Assembly: GCF_042453785.1 (NCBI RefSeq)
Contig: NC_091676.1
Location: 2,115,501 to 2,179,500 of the forward strand
Source of the DNA: Malus domestica
Taxonomy: Eukaryota > Streptophyta > Magnoliopsida > Rosales > Rosaceae
DNA length: 64,000 nt
Direction: 5' to 3'
This document shows positions 23,731-34,290 of this stretch, one piece after another. Numbering within the stretch: the stretch's first letter is position 1; each line of letters starts with the position of its first letter. The notes below the pieces were generated by a model. It saw only the letters and a list, made by a program, of their open reading frames with translations, did not search any database and was not told the origin of the DNA. The position numbers and the translations under genes are program-made.

Positions 23731-23855
23731 TTGACGTGTTATTACCGGTAAGAAACAATGTAAATATTCAACTTAGATATTGAACGCGTTATTACCGGTA
23801 AGAAGATGTGTAAATATTCAGCTTAGATATTGAATGTGTTCTTACGGGTAAGAAC
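23731..23855. repeat. 50-bp tandem repeat, about 2.5 copies
   Basis: The unit GTGTTATTACCGGTAAGAA plus TGTAAATATTCAACTTAG repeats with a 50-bp period (copies begin near 23731, 23781 and 23831). The third copy is partial. Confidence 0.8.
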
Positions 23856-23869
23856 ACCTACAAATAAAA

Positions 23870-24110
23870 GATGCATGTCATTACTTGTCTTGACACGTTA
23901 ACTCTTGCATCATGGCACGTCAAAACATCGTTGTGGGCATTTGACGAAATGTCATGGCATGCATTTTGCATGCTTGACATGGCTTGTCATGACTTATCTT
24001 GGCAGGATAACACTCCCATCGTGGCACGCCTAAACATCAATGTTGACCACAATATGACAAGCTTCGTGAATTGTTGACAAAATGAATGTCATGACACGCC
24101 ATGCATTCTT
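23870..24110. repeat. Diverged direct repeats rich in TGTCATGGCA motifs
   Basis: TCTTGACACGTTAACTCT...CATGGCACG and TCTTGGCAGGATAACACT...CGTGGCACG form a diverged duplication, together with many CATGGC/GTCATG motifs. There is no coding potential. The origin is unknown. Confidence 0.4.
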
Positions 24111-24281
24111 ACCATAAATCCTAATGCTCCACTTGATTTTTCGGAAAATTTAAGCAATTGAAACTAAGAATTAAGAAAGGAGAGAAAGATAGGCTTACAT
24201 GCATTCTCTCTATAAACCCTAACAATCTTTGACTTTCGTTGCCTACATGATCTCTTCCCCACTCATTTTACCACAAGATTT

Positions 24282-24560
24282 GAGATAGGTATTGCTATTG
24301 ACACACTTATTTTTATTTTTCACACATCTCTTACAATTTTGGACCATCCGATCAAATGAATTAAAGAATATTTGAGATGGGTATTGTTATCCACACACTT
24401 ATTTTTATTTTTCACACATCTCTTACAATTTTGGACCATCCGATCGAATGAATTAAAGAATATTTGAGATGGGTATTGCTATTCACACACCTATTTTTAT
24501 TTTTTAAACGCATCTTACAATTTTTGGCCGTCTGATTAAATGAACTAAAAAATATCAATG
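24282..24560. repeat. 92-bp tandem repeat, three copies
   Basis: Copies begin at 24282, 24374 and 24466. Each starts GAGAT(A/G)GGTATTG and contains CACACACTTATTTTTATT (or close variants) and CTTACAATTTT. The first two are nearly identical and the third is diverged, so the duplication happened in at least two steps. Confidence 0.9.
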
Positions 24561-24726
24561 ACAAAAATTAACAAAGGTGTGTGAGAGGTAAAAATGAGTG
24601 GTTAAAAAATAATTTTCATTTGAGATTACATATATTCATCTTAGACAAATATGACTACATTGGGATAAATTAACCTTTTCGTTTTATCAAAATCTTTTTT
24701 TTTTTTTTTGTTTTTTAGTTTTTGTT

Positions 24727-24860
24727 AAATATGATAGCTTAGTGGTTAGATGTTAGGTTAAGAAGCTAATGTGGTTCGAATCCACGCCGAGATGCAATTG
24801 CATAACTCCTTTCAACCACTGTAGTGAAAGTCCACTTGCATGAAAGATGATCAATTGATC
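24727..24860 (+). repeat. tRNA-derived SINE-like sequence
   Basis: Box A-like ATAGCTTAGTGGTTAGATG and box B-like GGTTCGAATCC are correctly ordered about 35 nt apart. No closed cloverleaf can be drawn. This is a probable degraded SINE. Confidence 0.45.
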
Positions 24861-25185
24861 TCTCATATATATGCGTTTGAACAAACAACCATTAGTTACG
24901 TAATTAAAATGCAATTAACAAACCAAACAAGGAATCTTAAGTTTGTGATATCATGTCATGAGCAACAATGATTTCAGTGCATTTTATTTTCCTATTTAGA
25001 GACTTGGTAGTTAGAGATCTGCAGGTGAAAATGTTGTACCAAAGTTACCCCCCAAAAACAACGATGGTGTGGTGAGAGATGAGAAAATGAAATTTACCTT
25101 GAAAGTTAAGTTGTGGAAAGTCTTACCAGCTGTAACGGTTAAAGTACAAGGAATCGTGGAAGTCGAGCCTTGGCCTTCCCGTTAG

Positions 25186-25186
<1 letters not shown>

Positions 25187-25221
<35 letters not shown>
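25187..25221. repeat. (CT)n microsatellite
   Basis: An uninterrupted CT dinucleotide run of about 17 units. Confidence 0.95.
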
Positions 25222-25223
<2 letters not shown>

Positions 25224-25235
25224 TTCATATGGAAA

Positions 25236-25435
25236 GGGCTTATGTTCGGATTCATTTTATTAAATCCACCAATCAATCAATTCGGATACTTAAAATTTAA
25301 TCCAATAATTACAATAGGAGATCATTTTAAAAGTTATAATAATTTTAACTATTAGATCAAATTTCAAGGGTTCAAATTAGATGATTAGTTGGATTTGGTG
25401 GAAAGGATCCAGAGATGATCTGTTTCCAATCCATA
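25236..25435. repeat. MITE-like repeat with diverged inverted ends
   Basis: AATCCACCAATCAATC near the left pairs imperfectly with GATTAGTTGGATTTGGTGG near the right. The core CATTTTAAAAGTTATAATAA is shared with the repeat at 40278-40480, identifying a dispersed family. Confidence 0.45.
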
Positions 25436-25461
25436 TATAAAAACGATACGTTGTCACATAA

Positions 25462-25618
25462 TACTATGATATGATGATATTCATCTTCACTTAAAAGTGA
25501 GAAGTTTTAGATTTGAATCTCGTGGATGATAAATTCGATAACAAATTAAGTTGTCAATGTGTATAGCCGAACTCTCATTTCTCCTTAATGTAAAAATATC
25601 AATGTTAAAAAAAAAAAA
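25462..25618 (+). repeat. tRNA-derived SINE, copy C
   Basis: Box B-like GATTTGAATCTCG is followed by AAATTCGATAACAAATTA and CTTAATGTAAAAATATC and a terminal run of A. This is the same family as copies A, B and D. Confidence 0.65.
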
Positions 25619-26217
25619 GAGAAACAACATGTCGACATAAATATCTTGCACAAAAAGTAAGAGAGAGAAAGAGAGAGACAAGAGTGCTGTATTAACGCCA
25701 CTAATTTAGAACACACATGTTAATTAATGAATTAATCTTGGATTAAGACGCTATATTTGTAAATTGAGCTCCCACAAACAAGTCGCTCAATCTCTTGGCT
25801 TCAAGAATACCGTAACCTCTTCGTGTAAGTCTCTCAGATTCTTCCTTTCTTGTTTTCTTGATGCCTTTTAAGGCCTGAGTTTTCATAAAGGTATCGACTT
25901 TCTGGCATCTCACTTTGCTTTCTTTTCTGGGTACTTTCTTCTTCCTTTTCTTTTTCCTTCTTTTCTATGATCGTTCAGATTTCTCTACTTGTATTTAATT
26001 TGGTTGAATTCTTAGCTGGTTCGATTCGTTACGATCTGTGCTGATTTTCGTGTATCCTTTTACGATATGAATTGATAACGGCGATATTCTTTCGTTGATT
26101 TCTGTTGTTTTAATGTAGTTCAACTTCTCATGTATTAAACAAAATGGATTTTTATTTTTTCCAGGGGGTTTCCTTAAAACGTTGTGAATTCCTGTGTTTC
26201 TTGTGGAGATTTTAAGG

Positions 26218-27796
26218 ATGGGGGAGCACTTTGTACTGTTGGTGGATCGATTGATCACCGAATCCACGTTAGAGGCTGCGATCGAGAGCAGAAACAGATC
26301 GATGCAAGCTACTTCCTCGGCGCTCGAAGATGCGAAAAGCGATGTCTCTTGTCAGAAAATCGATTTCAAAGATACACCTTCCTCTCCTGGGAAGCTAGCA
26401 GAATGCAGGATCTGTAAGGATGAGGATCAGGATTCGAACATGGAGACGCCGTGCTCTTGTTGCGGCAGCTTAAAGGTTAGTTAGCATAACACGGAATTGC
26501 TAGTCCTAATTCTTAAGCTTCAATTTTGGTGTGTGACATCCTTGTCATAGTTTCGAGGATTAACGAACTTTAACCAGAACAAATGAAAAGATAAAGAAGT
26601 GTCTTTAATTTCTTCAAGCTCGTTCCAAGATCAAATGTTCATGTGCGTTTCTGCGGTCGAAATTAATTTAATTGGTGTGTTAATCTTGCAGTATGTCCAC
26701 AGAAGATGTGTACAGAGGTGGTGTAATGAGAAGGGTGACACAGTTTGTGAGATATGCCACCAGGTGAGTTCACTAATCTTGACATTAATCCAATAGTTAA
26801 CCCCTTCCATTGAGAAATTTTATTTGATGATATGAAAAATACCCTTGTGACATTAATTATTATTACTTCCAGCAATTCAAGCCGGGTTACACGGCTCCTC
26901 CTCCGCTGTTTCAGTTTGGGCGTGTACCTATGAACTTTAGGTGAATTATGTTACTAATCTCCGCGTGATAAGGCTTTGCTTAAGTGCATTTCTTTCTGAT
27001 TATAACTTTGGTTGTAATAACAGGGGAAACTGGGAGATCTCGAGAAGGGACAGTCCTCGAATCATAGCAATGGTTGCAACTGATCGCGATTTCCTTAACC
27101 CTGGCTATGACGAGTTCCCAGTTTCTACTGCAAGAAATGTGTTATTGGGCAGTTCGCTTGCTTTCATTGTAATTCCTCTTCCTCGAGCAGATAGTAAACT
27201 GATGAATTCTGCATTTTCTTATCCTGATGATCATATCTGAACAAGTTTTGGTTTTGTTTCTTGGTGTGCATGTAGTTTATGGTTCTGCTGTTTCTCCGGC
27301 ATACGCTTCCTCTCATCATCAGCGGAAGCCAAGAGTACTCTTTCCCACTTGTTATGGTAAAAACATTTATGAATTAGCTTCAACCTTGCTTCATGAATTT
27401 CATAAGGTAGAAGGTACAACATAAGAAAATCTGACCTTCGATTAATTTCTTGCTTGTGTTTGCGCAGTTGTTAGTAGTGCGAACTTCTGGGTTTGTGCTG
27501 CCAATCTATGGAATGGTGATGGCAGTAACTGCTCTCCTGCGCAGGCAAAGCCACCAAGTATGTATATGCATGTTCTCCTCCTATTATTTTGTGTATGAAT
27601 GTGATAGATGGTAGTGCTCAAGTGGTAACCAATTAGTATGCTAACACGGCACTAACTAGTTCACTTGTTGATATGGTGGGTAAAATGCGATTAGGATCTT
27701 TCAAGTTCGTCAGCAACCTCCTCGGATGAAGAGACAGAACCTACAACCCTGCAGCTTGATACGGAGCCCCAGCCCCATATCAGTCGTGGTCACTAA
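26218..27796 (+). CDS. RING-CH (RINGv) membrane E3 ubiquitin ligase
   Basis: Seven exons in continuous frame: 26218-26475, 26692-26763, 26873-26940, 27024-27168, 27276-27356, 27468-27557 and 27695-27796. They total 272 codons (271 residues). The C4HC3 RING-CH domain occupies residues 63-108: C63-x2-C66, C79-x-C81, H89, C92, C105-x2-C108, in the order that separates RINGv/MARCH-type domains from classical RING. A basic linker follows, then two hydrophobic segments (about 171-190 and 205-232) joined by a short loop, and a Ser/Glu-rich tail. This fits the plant MARCH-like family that includes PITCHOUN1 and its relatives, which are integral membrane E3 ligases. Substrates are unknown. A 5' UTR intron is likely at 25825-26164. 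It converges with the exonuclease-like gene, with about 300 bp between stop codons. Confidence 0.93.
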
Positions 27797-28094
27797 ATTC
27801 AATCTAATACCAGCAAATCGACATAATTAAGTATTGGCTTTGATCAAGAGGAGAGAGGCGCGCAATTTCAGCAGGAGGCATCAATCAAAGACGAAAAGAA
27901 TGAATCGAAATTGGCCTGCAATGCTTGTTGGTGAGCAGTTAATGAAAAGTATATACCCTACTTGTATTATATAAACAGAAATTATACTGAGAAAATCAAG
28001 TCAAGCAACCAAAGCTGACAAATCATATGTAAGTTGAATTGTAAATGCTAAAACAATCCTCAATTGTGTCACAGAAACAACCAGCATTCAGTAT

Positions 28095-28985
28095 TTATTT
28101 TAGAGGTGGATATTCCAAGTCATACACATCTTGGTGAGAAATCATGTCAAAGTCTTCATCTTCCTCTACCATATCATAGTCTCCGTCTTCCACTTCGTCG
28201 GAAACAATCACATCAAAGTCGTCCTCTTCTTCTTCCTCCTCCTCCTCTTCTTTATTTTCCTCTTCCATCGCAATCTCTGGGTCTGTTTCACCGAAAAGAT
28301 ATTGCGTCATTCCATCCAAAGACAGTCTATGGTTCACTTTCCTGAGGCCCTTGTTTGTACTTATGAAACGCGAAGCTTCCTCGTATGACATTAAAGCATC
28401 CAAGCAAGCGTAGCGAACCTGAGTAGGATCAAGGTACGATTTGTCCCAGTCACTGTTTCTCACATTAGTAGGCTTCTCAGGCTTCCTAACCTTGATGAAT
28501 TGATTAATGTCGATCGGATATGCCACGTCCAATTTATAGTGCTCCTCCAGCTTATCCTTGATGTATGTCATTCTCTCGCTAACAAACACACAACTCTTGC
28601 TGCCAAGATAGTTAACGATCGACTGCGGAACCTTGTCACAATCCTTAAACTGAAAGACAAGACATTTATAACCATTCCCACCACCCTCGTCGAGGGAAAA
28701 ATATTTTGTTCCGGGAGAGCGTTGGACGGTGCAGAACTGCAAAGTGGAAGGGCGAGTATGATCTCCTGTCAAGGATTTGCAACGCCATTCTATGTCGAGT
28801 CCTATGATGTTAATATTGTCGTCACGGCTTCGCATGCATCCTACCCAAGAATCCACTATTTCGGGTTTTCTGGTGACCAAGGTTTTGATGGTGGTGCTGC
28901 CAAAAACCACGTCGTAAAGCTGGTGGCTGTCTCTGTACTTCACTGATCTAATGGAATATTTGGTATCTGCAGTGGGAGAGGCCAT
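28095..28985 (-). CDS. WRN-type 3'-5' exonuclease-like protein, acidic tail
   Basis: The single-exon product has 296 residues. Residues about 25-210 resemble the DEDDy 3'-5' exonuclease domain (PF01612) of plant WEX/Werner-like proteins. Exo I GLDIEW (D64, E66) and Exo III YACLDA (Y192, D196) are intact. Exo II, normally of the form GVGI..D..KL, reads FVSERMTYIKDKLEEHY, with Ile142 where the metal-binding Asp is expected. Activity is therefore doubtful. The C-terminus (about 237-281) is very acidic, with a run of Glu and then repeated Asp/Glu. The start at 28985 gives the usual short N-terminal extension. It could be a divergent paralogue with a non-catalytic nucleic-acid-binding role. Confidence 0.84.
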   Translation of the reverse strand: MASPTADTKYSIRSVKYRDSHQLYDVVFGSTTIKTLVTRKPEIVDSWVGCMRSRDDNINIIGLDIEWRCKSLTGDHTRPSTLQFCTVQRSPGTKYFSLDEGGGNGYKCLVFQFKDCDKVPQSIVNYLGSKSCVFVSERMTYIKDKLEEHYKLDVAYPIDINQFIKVRKPEKPTNVRNSDWDKSYLDPTQVRYACLDALMSYEEASRFISTNKGLRKVNHRLSLDGMTQYLFGETDPEIAMEEENKEEEEEEEEEDDFDVIVSDEVEDGDYDMVEEDEDFDMISHQDVYDLEYPPLK

Positions 28986-29079
28986 CCCTATCTACGGAAT
29001 GAAAGAGAACATGTTATGATACAAGCTCAAGAAATATTTAAAAAAAAAATGGCACCCAAATCAAATTACAAAAAACAAA

Positions 29080-29230
29080 AAGGTCGTACCCAGTGCACAA
29101 GGCTCCCGCTTTACGCAAGGTCTAGGAGAGGTGAATGTCGGCTAACCTTACCCCCATTTATGAAGAGGCTGCTCCCAAGTCTCGAACCCGAGACCTACCG
29201 CTCATGGACGAATGCACTTGCCATCGCACC
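29080..29230 (-). mobile_element. Au-type SINE
   Basis: The 151-bp element has a box B-like GGGTTCGAGAC on the minus strand, an internal AAATGGGGGTAAGG, and an end GCCTTGTGCACTGGGT followed by a short T-rich tail. This is the layout I recall for the widespread angiosperm Au SINE. It is flanked by an exact 16-bp direct repeat, AATTACAAAAAACAAA (29064-29079 and 29231-29246), the hallmark of LINE-mediated insertion. It sits about 100 bp upstream of the exonuclease-like start codon. Confidence 0.88.
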
Positions 29231-29392
29231 AATTACAAAAAACAAAGAAAAAAAATATATCATTTTCATAAATCACGAAACAAACAGGTTCCATAAAACC
29301 TTAAAAGTATGAAGGAACCATCTGAATTCTGCATGAGAAAAACCATAATACCAAAGAGTATCAACAAATTAGAGAGAGAAAGAGGAGTACCT

Positions 29393-29394
<2 letters not shown>

Positions 29395-29424
<30 letters not shown>
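29395..29424. repeat. (GA)n microsatellite
   Basis: About 15 uninterrupted GA units. They lie upstream of the minus-strand exonuclease-like gene, so they read CT in its sense direction, as is common in plant 5' regions. Confidence 0.9.
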
Positions 29425-30420
29425 CGCTGTTAAATCAATCTCACAGAAGTGTACTTTCTCAAAAGCCAAAGGAAGGAAAGCTGTCTTTGAGCTTGCATCT
29501 ACAAGACCTGTAAATATTTAGTGTGTTTTTTTGTTTTTTGTTTGTTTGTTTGTTTTGGTGCGGGATGAGCTATATTTGGGCTTTGTCTCCTGTGTTTTTT
29601 TTTTCGGCCCCTCTTTTCATTGGTGCTTCTTGTTTTGGAGTCCGTTTGTACTCGTTCTTTGTTGGTCATGAATTTTACCATTTTTTCAAAAACAAAGAAA
29701 AGAAAGGAAAGACTCAAACTTTTTCAGTCTATCTAATCGTGGTATTGCACCTAAGTCGTAATAACATATTTATAAGCATTCAAATCATGAACCAATTTAG
29801 TTTCGGTGTCAACAATATAATTATTGTGCAAAAAAGATGAGGTGGTAGATACTTCATAGAGAGTCTCCTTAACTTTTCTCTTCAGATGTTAAGCCTCCAT
29901 TAATGAGTAAAACAGTTAAGGACCAGATCAATGAGTTTGGAAAATAAAAGATCAAAGGGCGATGTTATCAAGACACATATTTATATCTGATACACTCCTA
30001 TCCATTTCTGACCGTCTGATCAAGACAATTGAAGAAGATCAATAGACAAGGGAATTGTTATTAGCATTCCAAATATCTCATTTGACACTTCAAATTTTCT
30101 ATAATTAGAAAAAAATATATACTTATAAAAAATATATAATAAAAATTTTAAAATACTAATAACAGTTCTCTATAAACAAAATTTTATAAACAAAATTTAA
30201 CAAGACTACGTGAAAAGTATAAAAGGGCGTGAAAAGCACTTATCCAAGACCAAACAAATGAAACATTAACAGTCAAATGCTGAAAGTCCAGTAGGCCGGC
30301 TGGATAAATGGGCTGGCTCTCAATGTATTTCGGTCGTACGGCTGATCCTTATCCACAAGTCAATTGTCCGAAAGATGGACACGTGGCGCCCATCTAATAG
30401 TGCATCAACACGCTTGAACT
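29425..30420. other. Divergent intergenic region, nothing recognised
   Basis: This lies between the minus-strand exonuclease-like gene and plus-strand MAF1, so it must contain both promoters. A G-box-like ACACGTGGCGCCC occurs at about 30370-30382 on the MAF1 side. Short frames lack family features. Confidence 0.5.
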
Positions 30421-30886
30421 ATGGAGAGGTTTGACTTTGAAGAGTTACCGACGAAGCACCAACTGAAATCTAATTCAAAATTTGGAATATTCGAAATTGG
30501 TGGCTGTCCGAAACCTTCTAGAACCCCTTTTTACCGAAATCCAACGTCCAAATCGGAACCCTCGTCGTCTTCGACTTGTTCAAATCATTCAAATTTCCTC
30601 TCAGGTACTCCCGTCTCGTCATTTTTCTTCTCTCGGTCCCATTTTTTTCGCTAATTTTTCGGTACTAGTAGTTTAATTTAATCCAGTTCTCAGTAAATGC
30701 TTGTGGTTCATGCGCTTAATTACGCTTTTATTATTTTTTTTGCAATTTTCATATTTTCATTTGTATCTGTGGAGTGTGTGCTGTGGATTATACAAATGTG
30801 GTTGAAATTTGAAATTGTTTTAATTTTTAATTTTACAGGATCTCCTTTTTCTGTAATAATTTGGGTGCTTTCGACATTCGCTGGGT

Positions 30887-31090
30887 ATGAAGTTCTTGGA
30901 ATACACCCCGTTGGAGCGGTAAATTTACAATAGCAGCCACTTAATTTGGTCCTTACATTCTAATTCTGTGCATTTTTTTGTAAATGTAATAAAGTTTTGG
31001 GCTTTACTTTGCAGGTTAAATGATTTCTTTAGTGATTTGAATCTCGGAGAGCGAACAATTCAGGGTTGTCTTGAAGCTTACTCGTGTGGG

Positions 31091-31127
<37 letters not shown>

Positions 31128-33527
31128 TTCGAGCTATCAACGTGTTTGTGATTTGTTGCAGAAAGACTTATTTTCTGTTGTGTTTTAATTACTAGGCAAA
31201 CACACCGGATCGGATAAGAAATTGTCTCTCGGTTTGGAGAATGAGGTAAAATATAACAATTTTTATAATTCTGTGTAGATTTGCTATGGCTTGCCGCAAA
31301 ACCGAGTGCAGTGTCGTTTTAGGATTCATACAGCCGACCCCTCTTTGTGGGATAAGGCCTTGTCGTTGTTGTTGTTGTTTTATGTCGATTTGGTATTTTT
31401 TTGGGTCATCTACTCTCATTTACTTATCTGTATATTATCATATGTATCGATCTGATTTTATATTTTAGTATGTAAGGATGTTTTCTGTATATCGGTTTCC
31501 AAACATCTGAAAGCTTTCTGGCATATTCGTACTTTTCATTTTTTGCCATCCAATATTCTCTTGCTATATAAGTGATAGATTGGTCTCGATATTATTGTTC
31601 TGTTGAAATACTCAGATTCTTGATTATCTTGGGAAATCTTCGGACTCTGATTCTTCCTCGCCTGCTGAATTTCTGCTGACCAGATCCAGGTGACCTATGT
31701 TAACTAGATAGATGTGGAAAATTGCACGTTGTTTCTCATCGATGTTTAATTTGTAATACTTTATGTGCATTCCAGCCGGAAGACATTGATTTACCTTGTT
31801 TTGACACTCTATCACTTGTATCCAGACTATGACTTCAGGTATCCCTGTTTCTTTGGGCTTTATTAAACACATTGTATTTCATTTCATGGAGGTCTGAACA
31901 AGAGGATTATGGGTAGACCTGTAAACGGGTCGGGTTTATTGGGTTTGGGTCGGGTTCAACCCGACCCGTTAAGTTAACGGGTCACCCGAACCCAACCCGT
32001 TAAGCTAACGGGTTACCCAAACCCGACCCGTTAAGCTAACGGGTCACCCGTTTCACCCGTTAACACCCGTTAACAATTATTATTATTATTTTTTTTTGCA
32101 TAAAGTTTATTTTTTGTTATTAAGACTTTACTAAAATTACTAAAATATCCTCAACTAACGGGTGCTAACGGGTGTTAACGGGTCCTAACGGGTCTAACGG
32201 GTTGACCCAAAGTGACCCGTTATTTAACGGGTTGTTAACGGGTTCACCCGTTAGCGACCCGACCCGTTAAGCATCCACCCAAATACAAATATTAACGGGT
32301 TGGGTCGGGTCGGGTTAACGGGTTGGGTCCAAAATGCCAGGCCTAATTATGGGTAATGTCACGGTCAGCTTATTGGGCGACGTGGCAACCCGCTGTATAA
32401 TCCTCTTATGTTTGCATTGGGAGTGTTGTCAAGAGGTTTGACAGACAGTTCGAACTGTCGCTCTGCATGGAGCTGAGAGTTCAAGTCTCTCCATTTCCCA
32501 AGTAAAAAAAGTTGAACATTTGTGTCGTGGATTTTGTTTTTATTTTGCACCTGATGACTTTGGAGTATACTGTACTCTGATGCATTGACGTGGAGTTCCT
32601 TCTTAATAGTTTCTTTGTAATTTTTGTAAGTGTATTACCTACATCTTTGTGGTTCCACTCCAGTGCAGTAAATGCTCATCAGTTTTTCACAGAGGAAAGC
32701 TGGGACAGTTTTAAGCAGATTTTTGATACCTATATGTTTGAAGCATCAAAGGTATTGCTGTGATAAAAGGCGCTTTTGCTTTGTTGTCCATGTATGTTAC
32801 TTTTGTGAAGCTACAGTTACATTACTTTGCAATCCTCCTGTTGACCAGATGCTGAGTCTAGTTCATTATTATTTGTCACGTCATTTAGTTTTTATAGAAT
32901 ATTGACGGCTTTATTACGCTGACGACGATGTTGATCCTGTTCTCTGGTTTTGCTGGGACAATTAAATTTCAGGAATGGACAGAGACAAATGAGGGCAGTT
33001 CCTTGCTGGAAGCCTTGTACAAGGCTTTGGATGAGGTAAGCATATTTTCAAAAGAAGTGAAAGCAGGTAATTCCAGGAGGCAATTTTCTGATACCTTGCA
33101 ATGCAGGTTGTTAGACTAGCGGAATGTGAAGTTTACAGTTACAGTCCGGACTCGGATGCTGATCCGTTTCTTGAGAGAGGATCCATGTGAGTTATCTTTT
33201 TGTTACTTGATAAATTTACACATTCGTGGCTGCATATACCTGTCAATGACATTGCGCTCTTTTGTTTCCTGCAGATGGTCGTTCAATTTCTTTTTCTACA
33301 ATAGGAAACTTAAGCGTGTTGTGAGCTTCCACGTTTGCTGTTTAAGGTGGGTTACGATCATCTCAAACTTCTTTAAATTTTAACAAGTGCTCCCACAAAG
33401 AACCAACGACTAAGGGGTTTTCTGTTTACCCACTGTTTTTGGCAGTAACCTGGTGGCTGATGGATTTCTGATGGACAAGTTGCGCTACGATGAAGATGGA
33501 GAAATTTTCGACAACATGGACATTTGA
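30887..33527 (+). CDS. MAF1: MAF1, repressor of RNA polymerase III
   Basis: MAF1 binds and represses RNA polymerase III, lowering tRNA and 5S rRNA synthesis under stress downstream of TOR. Ten exons are in continuous frame: 30887-30918, 31015-31085, 31196-31245, 31616-31689, 31776-31838, 32664-32751, 32973-33035, 33107-33186, 33275-33346 and 33446-33527. They total 225 codons (224 residues), the size I recall for plant MAF1. The product begins MKFLEYTPLERLNDFFSDLN and holds GERTIQGCLEAYSCKHTG (box A), then TLYHLYPDYDFS, and finally WSFNFFFYNRKLKRVV near the C-terminus. It ends in an acidic segment. A mobile regulatory loop lies around KSSDSDSSSP. A 5' UTR intron is likely at 30605-30838. Intron 5 (31839-32663) holds a hAT MITE and a tRNA-like sequence. 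Confidence 0.96.
31914..32345. mobile_element. hAT-type MITE in MAF1 intron 5
   Basis: The 432-bp element has ends TAGACCTGTAAACGGGTC and, reverse-complemented at the right, TAGGCCTGGCATTTTGG. It is flanked by an exact 8-bp duplication ATTATGGG (31906-31913 and 32346-32353), diagnostic of hAT. Both subterminal regions are packed with ACGGGT/ACCCGT motifs in both orientations, around an AT-rich centre. Such motifs resemble the subterminal binding sites used by hAT transposases. There is no coding capacity. Confidence 0.9.
32419..32499 (+). tRNA. tRNA-like type II sequence, probable pseudogene
   Basis: GGGAGTG pairs with CATTTCC over 7 bp (two G-U). GTC/GAC closes a D arm, GACAG/CTGTC an anticodon arm, GCTC/GAGC a variable arm and GAGAG/CTCTC a T arm with loop TTCAAGT. 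The anticodon loop has only six nucleotides (TTCGAA), and the D loop lacks the normal GG. It is therefore probably a degraded tRNA-Ser-like gene (CGA could be the anticodon) or a tRNA-derived repeat. It lies in MAF1 intron 5, same strand. Confidence 0.4.
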
Positions 33528-33891
33528 GCGCAATATGCTGTATTGCTGTAGTTCTGTGCAGTTAGTATGTCAAAGATTCTTGACAACCATCTGTAGTTAT
33601 GTAGCTTTAAGACTGACGGTCCACCCATTCTCCGTGAGGCCTGAGTAGGTTTAGCAATTCGTCACCAGATATGGATGTTGTTTGTTATGTACGGAAGAGC
33701 GATGCTTTTGTATATTTGTCAAATACAATAAACTGAGGCTCGTGAAACTCTTCAATTTCTGTATTTTTAGGTTACTCGCGGACGCAAGACTCCGATTTTT
33801 TACAACAATAAATCTAAGAGTTGGAAAACTCTAGATCCCCACAGCGGGGCAAGATCCTTGTACTAATTTGTCTCACGTTGGACACATTGTC
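33528..33891. other. MAF1 3' flank
   Basis: Probable MAF1 3' UTR, with an AATAAA polyadenylation-like signal at about 33727-33732. No other feature was seen. Confidence 0.55.
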
Positions 33892-34290
33892 CAAGATGTG
33901 AAAGCTACGTTGTCCATGATTACTAGATCTTTTGTTACCAATGTTCGCCGTCAAGTTAACGGTGTTGCCAACTGCCTCATGTGTTATGCTGGTTCACCAT
34001 TACATTGTGGTCCTTATCTAATAATGCGTTGCTATGTGTGTATGTTTCTCTTCACTTATAATTGTATCGCATTAATGACAACCACCTGTACAAGATGTGA
34101 AAGCTACGTTGTCCATGATCACTAGATCTTTTGTTACCAATGTTCGCCGTCAAGTTAACGGTGTTGCCAACCGCCTCACGTGTTATGATGGTTCACTGTT
34201 ACATTGCATCATTTGTCCAATAATGCGTTGCTATGTGTGCATGTTTCTCTTCACTTATAATTGTATCGCTTTAATTACAAGCACTTGTTC
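33892..34290. repeat. 199-bp tandem duplication, two copies
   Basis: A unit beginning CAAGATGTGAAAGCTACG (33892 and 34091) repeats once with a 199-bp period and only scattered differences. It includes GTTCGCCGTCAAGTTAACGG and TTCTCTTCACTTATAATTG. There is no protein-family match in the frames that cross it. High similarity implies a fairly recent duplication. Confidence 0.9.

Noticed and set aside
24282-24560. CRISPR-like array
   Set aside because: Units are directly adjacent 92-bp tandem copies with no unique spacers, in a plant nuclear context.
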